Shown one piece after another: positions 5,397 through 6,084 of a stretch of DNA of 6,084 nucleotides. The stretch spans positions 1 to 6,084 of the forward strand of contig JAJZEJ010000829.1 of the NCBI GenBank assembly GCA_021828635.1. The letters are read 5' to 3'. A program made the position numbers and the translations under genes. How positions within the stretch are numbered: position 1 is the first letter of the stretch; every line of letters starts with the position of its first letter. The notes below the pieces were generated by a model, which ran no database searches, was not told where the DNA came from, and saw only the letters and a list, made by a program, of their open reading frames with translations. This DNA comes from Chloroflexota bacterium. GTDB lineage: Bacteria; Chloroflexota; Ktedonobacteria; Ktedonobacterales; Ktedonobacteraceae.

Positions 5397-6084
5397 TCAG
5401 GGTATCACCGGTAGCACCACATATGAAGGATGCTCTCTATCATGCAAAATGCTCTGCTGCGCTACGAGTAGCTCATCATCGCTGCCAAAGGTGCGACCGG
5501 TATTGGGATTGCGGTCCCAGCGCGGGAAATTGCTGCTAGTCACATCCAGACGAATACGGTGTCCGGCTTTGAACAGGTTACTGGTGGCCCAAAGGTCGAT
5601 CTCGTATTCATATGCTTGCCCTGGTGTGATGAGTGAAGGGGTTTCGCCATGCGAAAAATTGCGGTAGCGAGCGCGAATAATGCCATCCGTCAGATTTTGG
5701 GCGTAGCCATCAGGATGCACATCGACTAAACGGGCCACAAAATCGGTATCAGGCGCACTTGAAATCGCCCACAAGTGGGCCGTGATGGGGCCGGTGACTT
5801 CAATATCTTGCTCCAGAGGCGGTGTGCTATACACAAGTACATCTTCACGGCTCTCGGCGGCCCGTTGGTCACGCGGTCCGGCCGGATACTCTGGCGACAT
5901 GAGCAAAGCACCGCCGTGTGTGATGACGGGATGTGCCGGATCATAAGCATAGTGATCGGACGTTTCACTGTCAGAAATTTCGACGCTGAGTCCGCCATCC
6001 CCATACAACGTGTTAGCCTTCCCGTTACTGTGCAGATAGTAACGTGTTGGGATGGCACGTGCCAGCGGCCATGCATCCTCGTCG
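5397..6084 (-). CDS. CocE/NonD-family hydrolase, C-terminal domain (truncated by window edge)
   Basis: The frame is open to the right edge, so only the last 228 codons of the gene are present. This is the X-Pro dipeptidyl-peptidase C-terminal-like beta-sandwich domain (PF08530 type) that follows an alpha/beta-hydrolase domain in CocE/NonD esterases and acylases. Numbering from the first whole codon, typical stretches are WPLARAIPTRYYL (5-17), YDP (47-49), DVLVYSTPPL (81-90), SSAPDTDF (108-115), VDVHPDG (120-126), NLTDGI (130-135), NLFKAGHRIRLDV (169-181), SSNFPRWDRNPNTG (183-196) and the ending HPSYVVLPVIP. The catalytic Ser-Asp-His domain lies outside the window, so substrate and any signal peptide cannot be judged. 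Full-length relatives have roughly 550-650 residues. The TTG at 6008 is internal, since conserved family sequence continues before it. It is on the same strand as the decarboxylase but 147 bp away, and no functional link is evident. Confidence 0.92.
   Translation of the reverse strand, partial: DEDAWPLARAIPTRYYLHSNGKANTLYGDGGLSVEISDSETSDHYAYDPAHPVITHGGALLMSPEYPAGPRDQRAAESREDVLVYSTPPLEQDIEVTGPITAHLWAISSAPDTDFVARLVDVHPDGYAQNLTDGIIRARYRNFSHGETPSLITPGQAYEYEIDLWATSNLFKAGHRIRLDVTSSNFPRWDRNPNTGRTFGSDDELLVAQQSILHDREHPSYVVLPVIP

Noticed and set aside
5296..5667. Plus-strand frame of 123 codons
   Set aside because: It is antisense to the conserved end of the CocE/NonD-type hydrolase, and its composition is that of a reverse-complement artefact.
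5397..6008. Treating the hydrolase fragment as a complete 203-residue protein starting at TTG 6008
   Set aside because: Conserved family sequence (WPLARAIPTRYYL) continues in frame to the window edge, so the gene is truncated by the window, not short.

Overview
This 6.1 kb window looks like a piece of a large, mixed-function bacterial chromosome. My best guess is Chloroflexota, class Ktedonobacteria. That rests on the overall gene mix and on the flavour of the small nucleotidyltransferase pair and the glycine-rich glycosyltransferase; no taxonomic marker gene is present, so it is only a guess. Base composition is moderate. The first and last genes look richer in G+C than the central intergenic region.

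Layout from left to right. (1) The C-terminal half of a membrane-anchored sensor histidine kinase on the + strand (2-946). It runs in from before the window. (2) Convergent to it are two - strand genes read right to left: a DUF6036/AbiEii-like minimal nucleotidyltransferase (1533-2141, GTG start), followed by a small cysteine-rich protein (984-1481). Between them lie a 14-bp perfect palindrome and an extended -10 promoter. (3) An AT-rich divergent intergenic region (2142-2396) is next. (4) A + strand multi-pass GT-C glycosyltransferase of the Gpi18-like (COG5542) type (2397-3752) carries an unusual Gly/Asn/Phe/Thr-rich extracytoplasmic loop and ends at a strong intrinsic terminator (3805-3837). 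(5) On the - strand lies a full-length glutamate decarboxylase of the GadA/GadB type (3852-5249). (6) A leader with two small hairpins (5250-5396) separates it from the C-terminal part of a CocE/NonD-family serine hydrolase (5397-6084), which continues beyond the right edge.

The genes do not form one pathway. The only pair that looks like a functional unit is the nucleotidyltransferase with its small partner. It resembles a two-gene toxin-antitoxin or defence-like module, although no activity can be read directly. The glutamate decarboxylase keeps its PLP-binding and catalytic residues and a penultimate C-terminal histidine, which in E. coli GadB mediates pH-dependent self-inhibition. This suggests an acid-responsive enzyme, but no GadC-type antiporter is seen here.

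I found no tRNA, rRNA, CRISPR array, transposase or attachment site. The window contains no clearly unprecedented system. The points most worth a second look are the control region inside the nucleotidyltransferase pair and the low-complexity loop of the glycosyltransferase.
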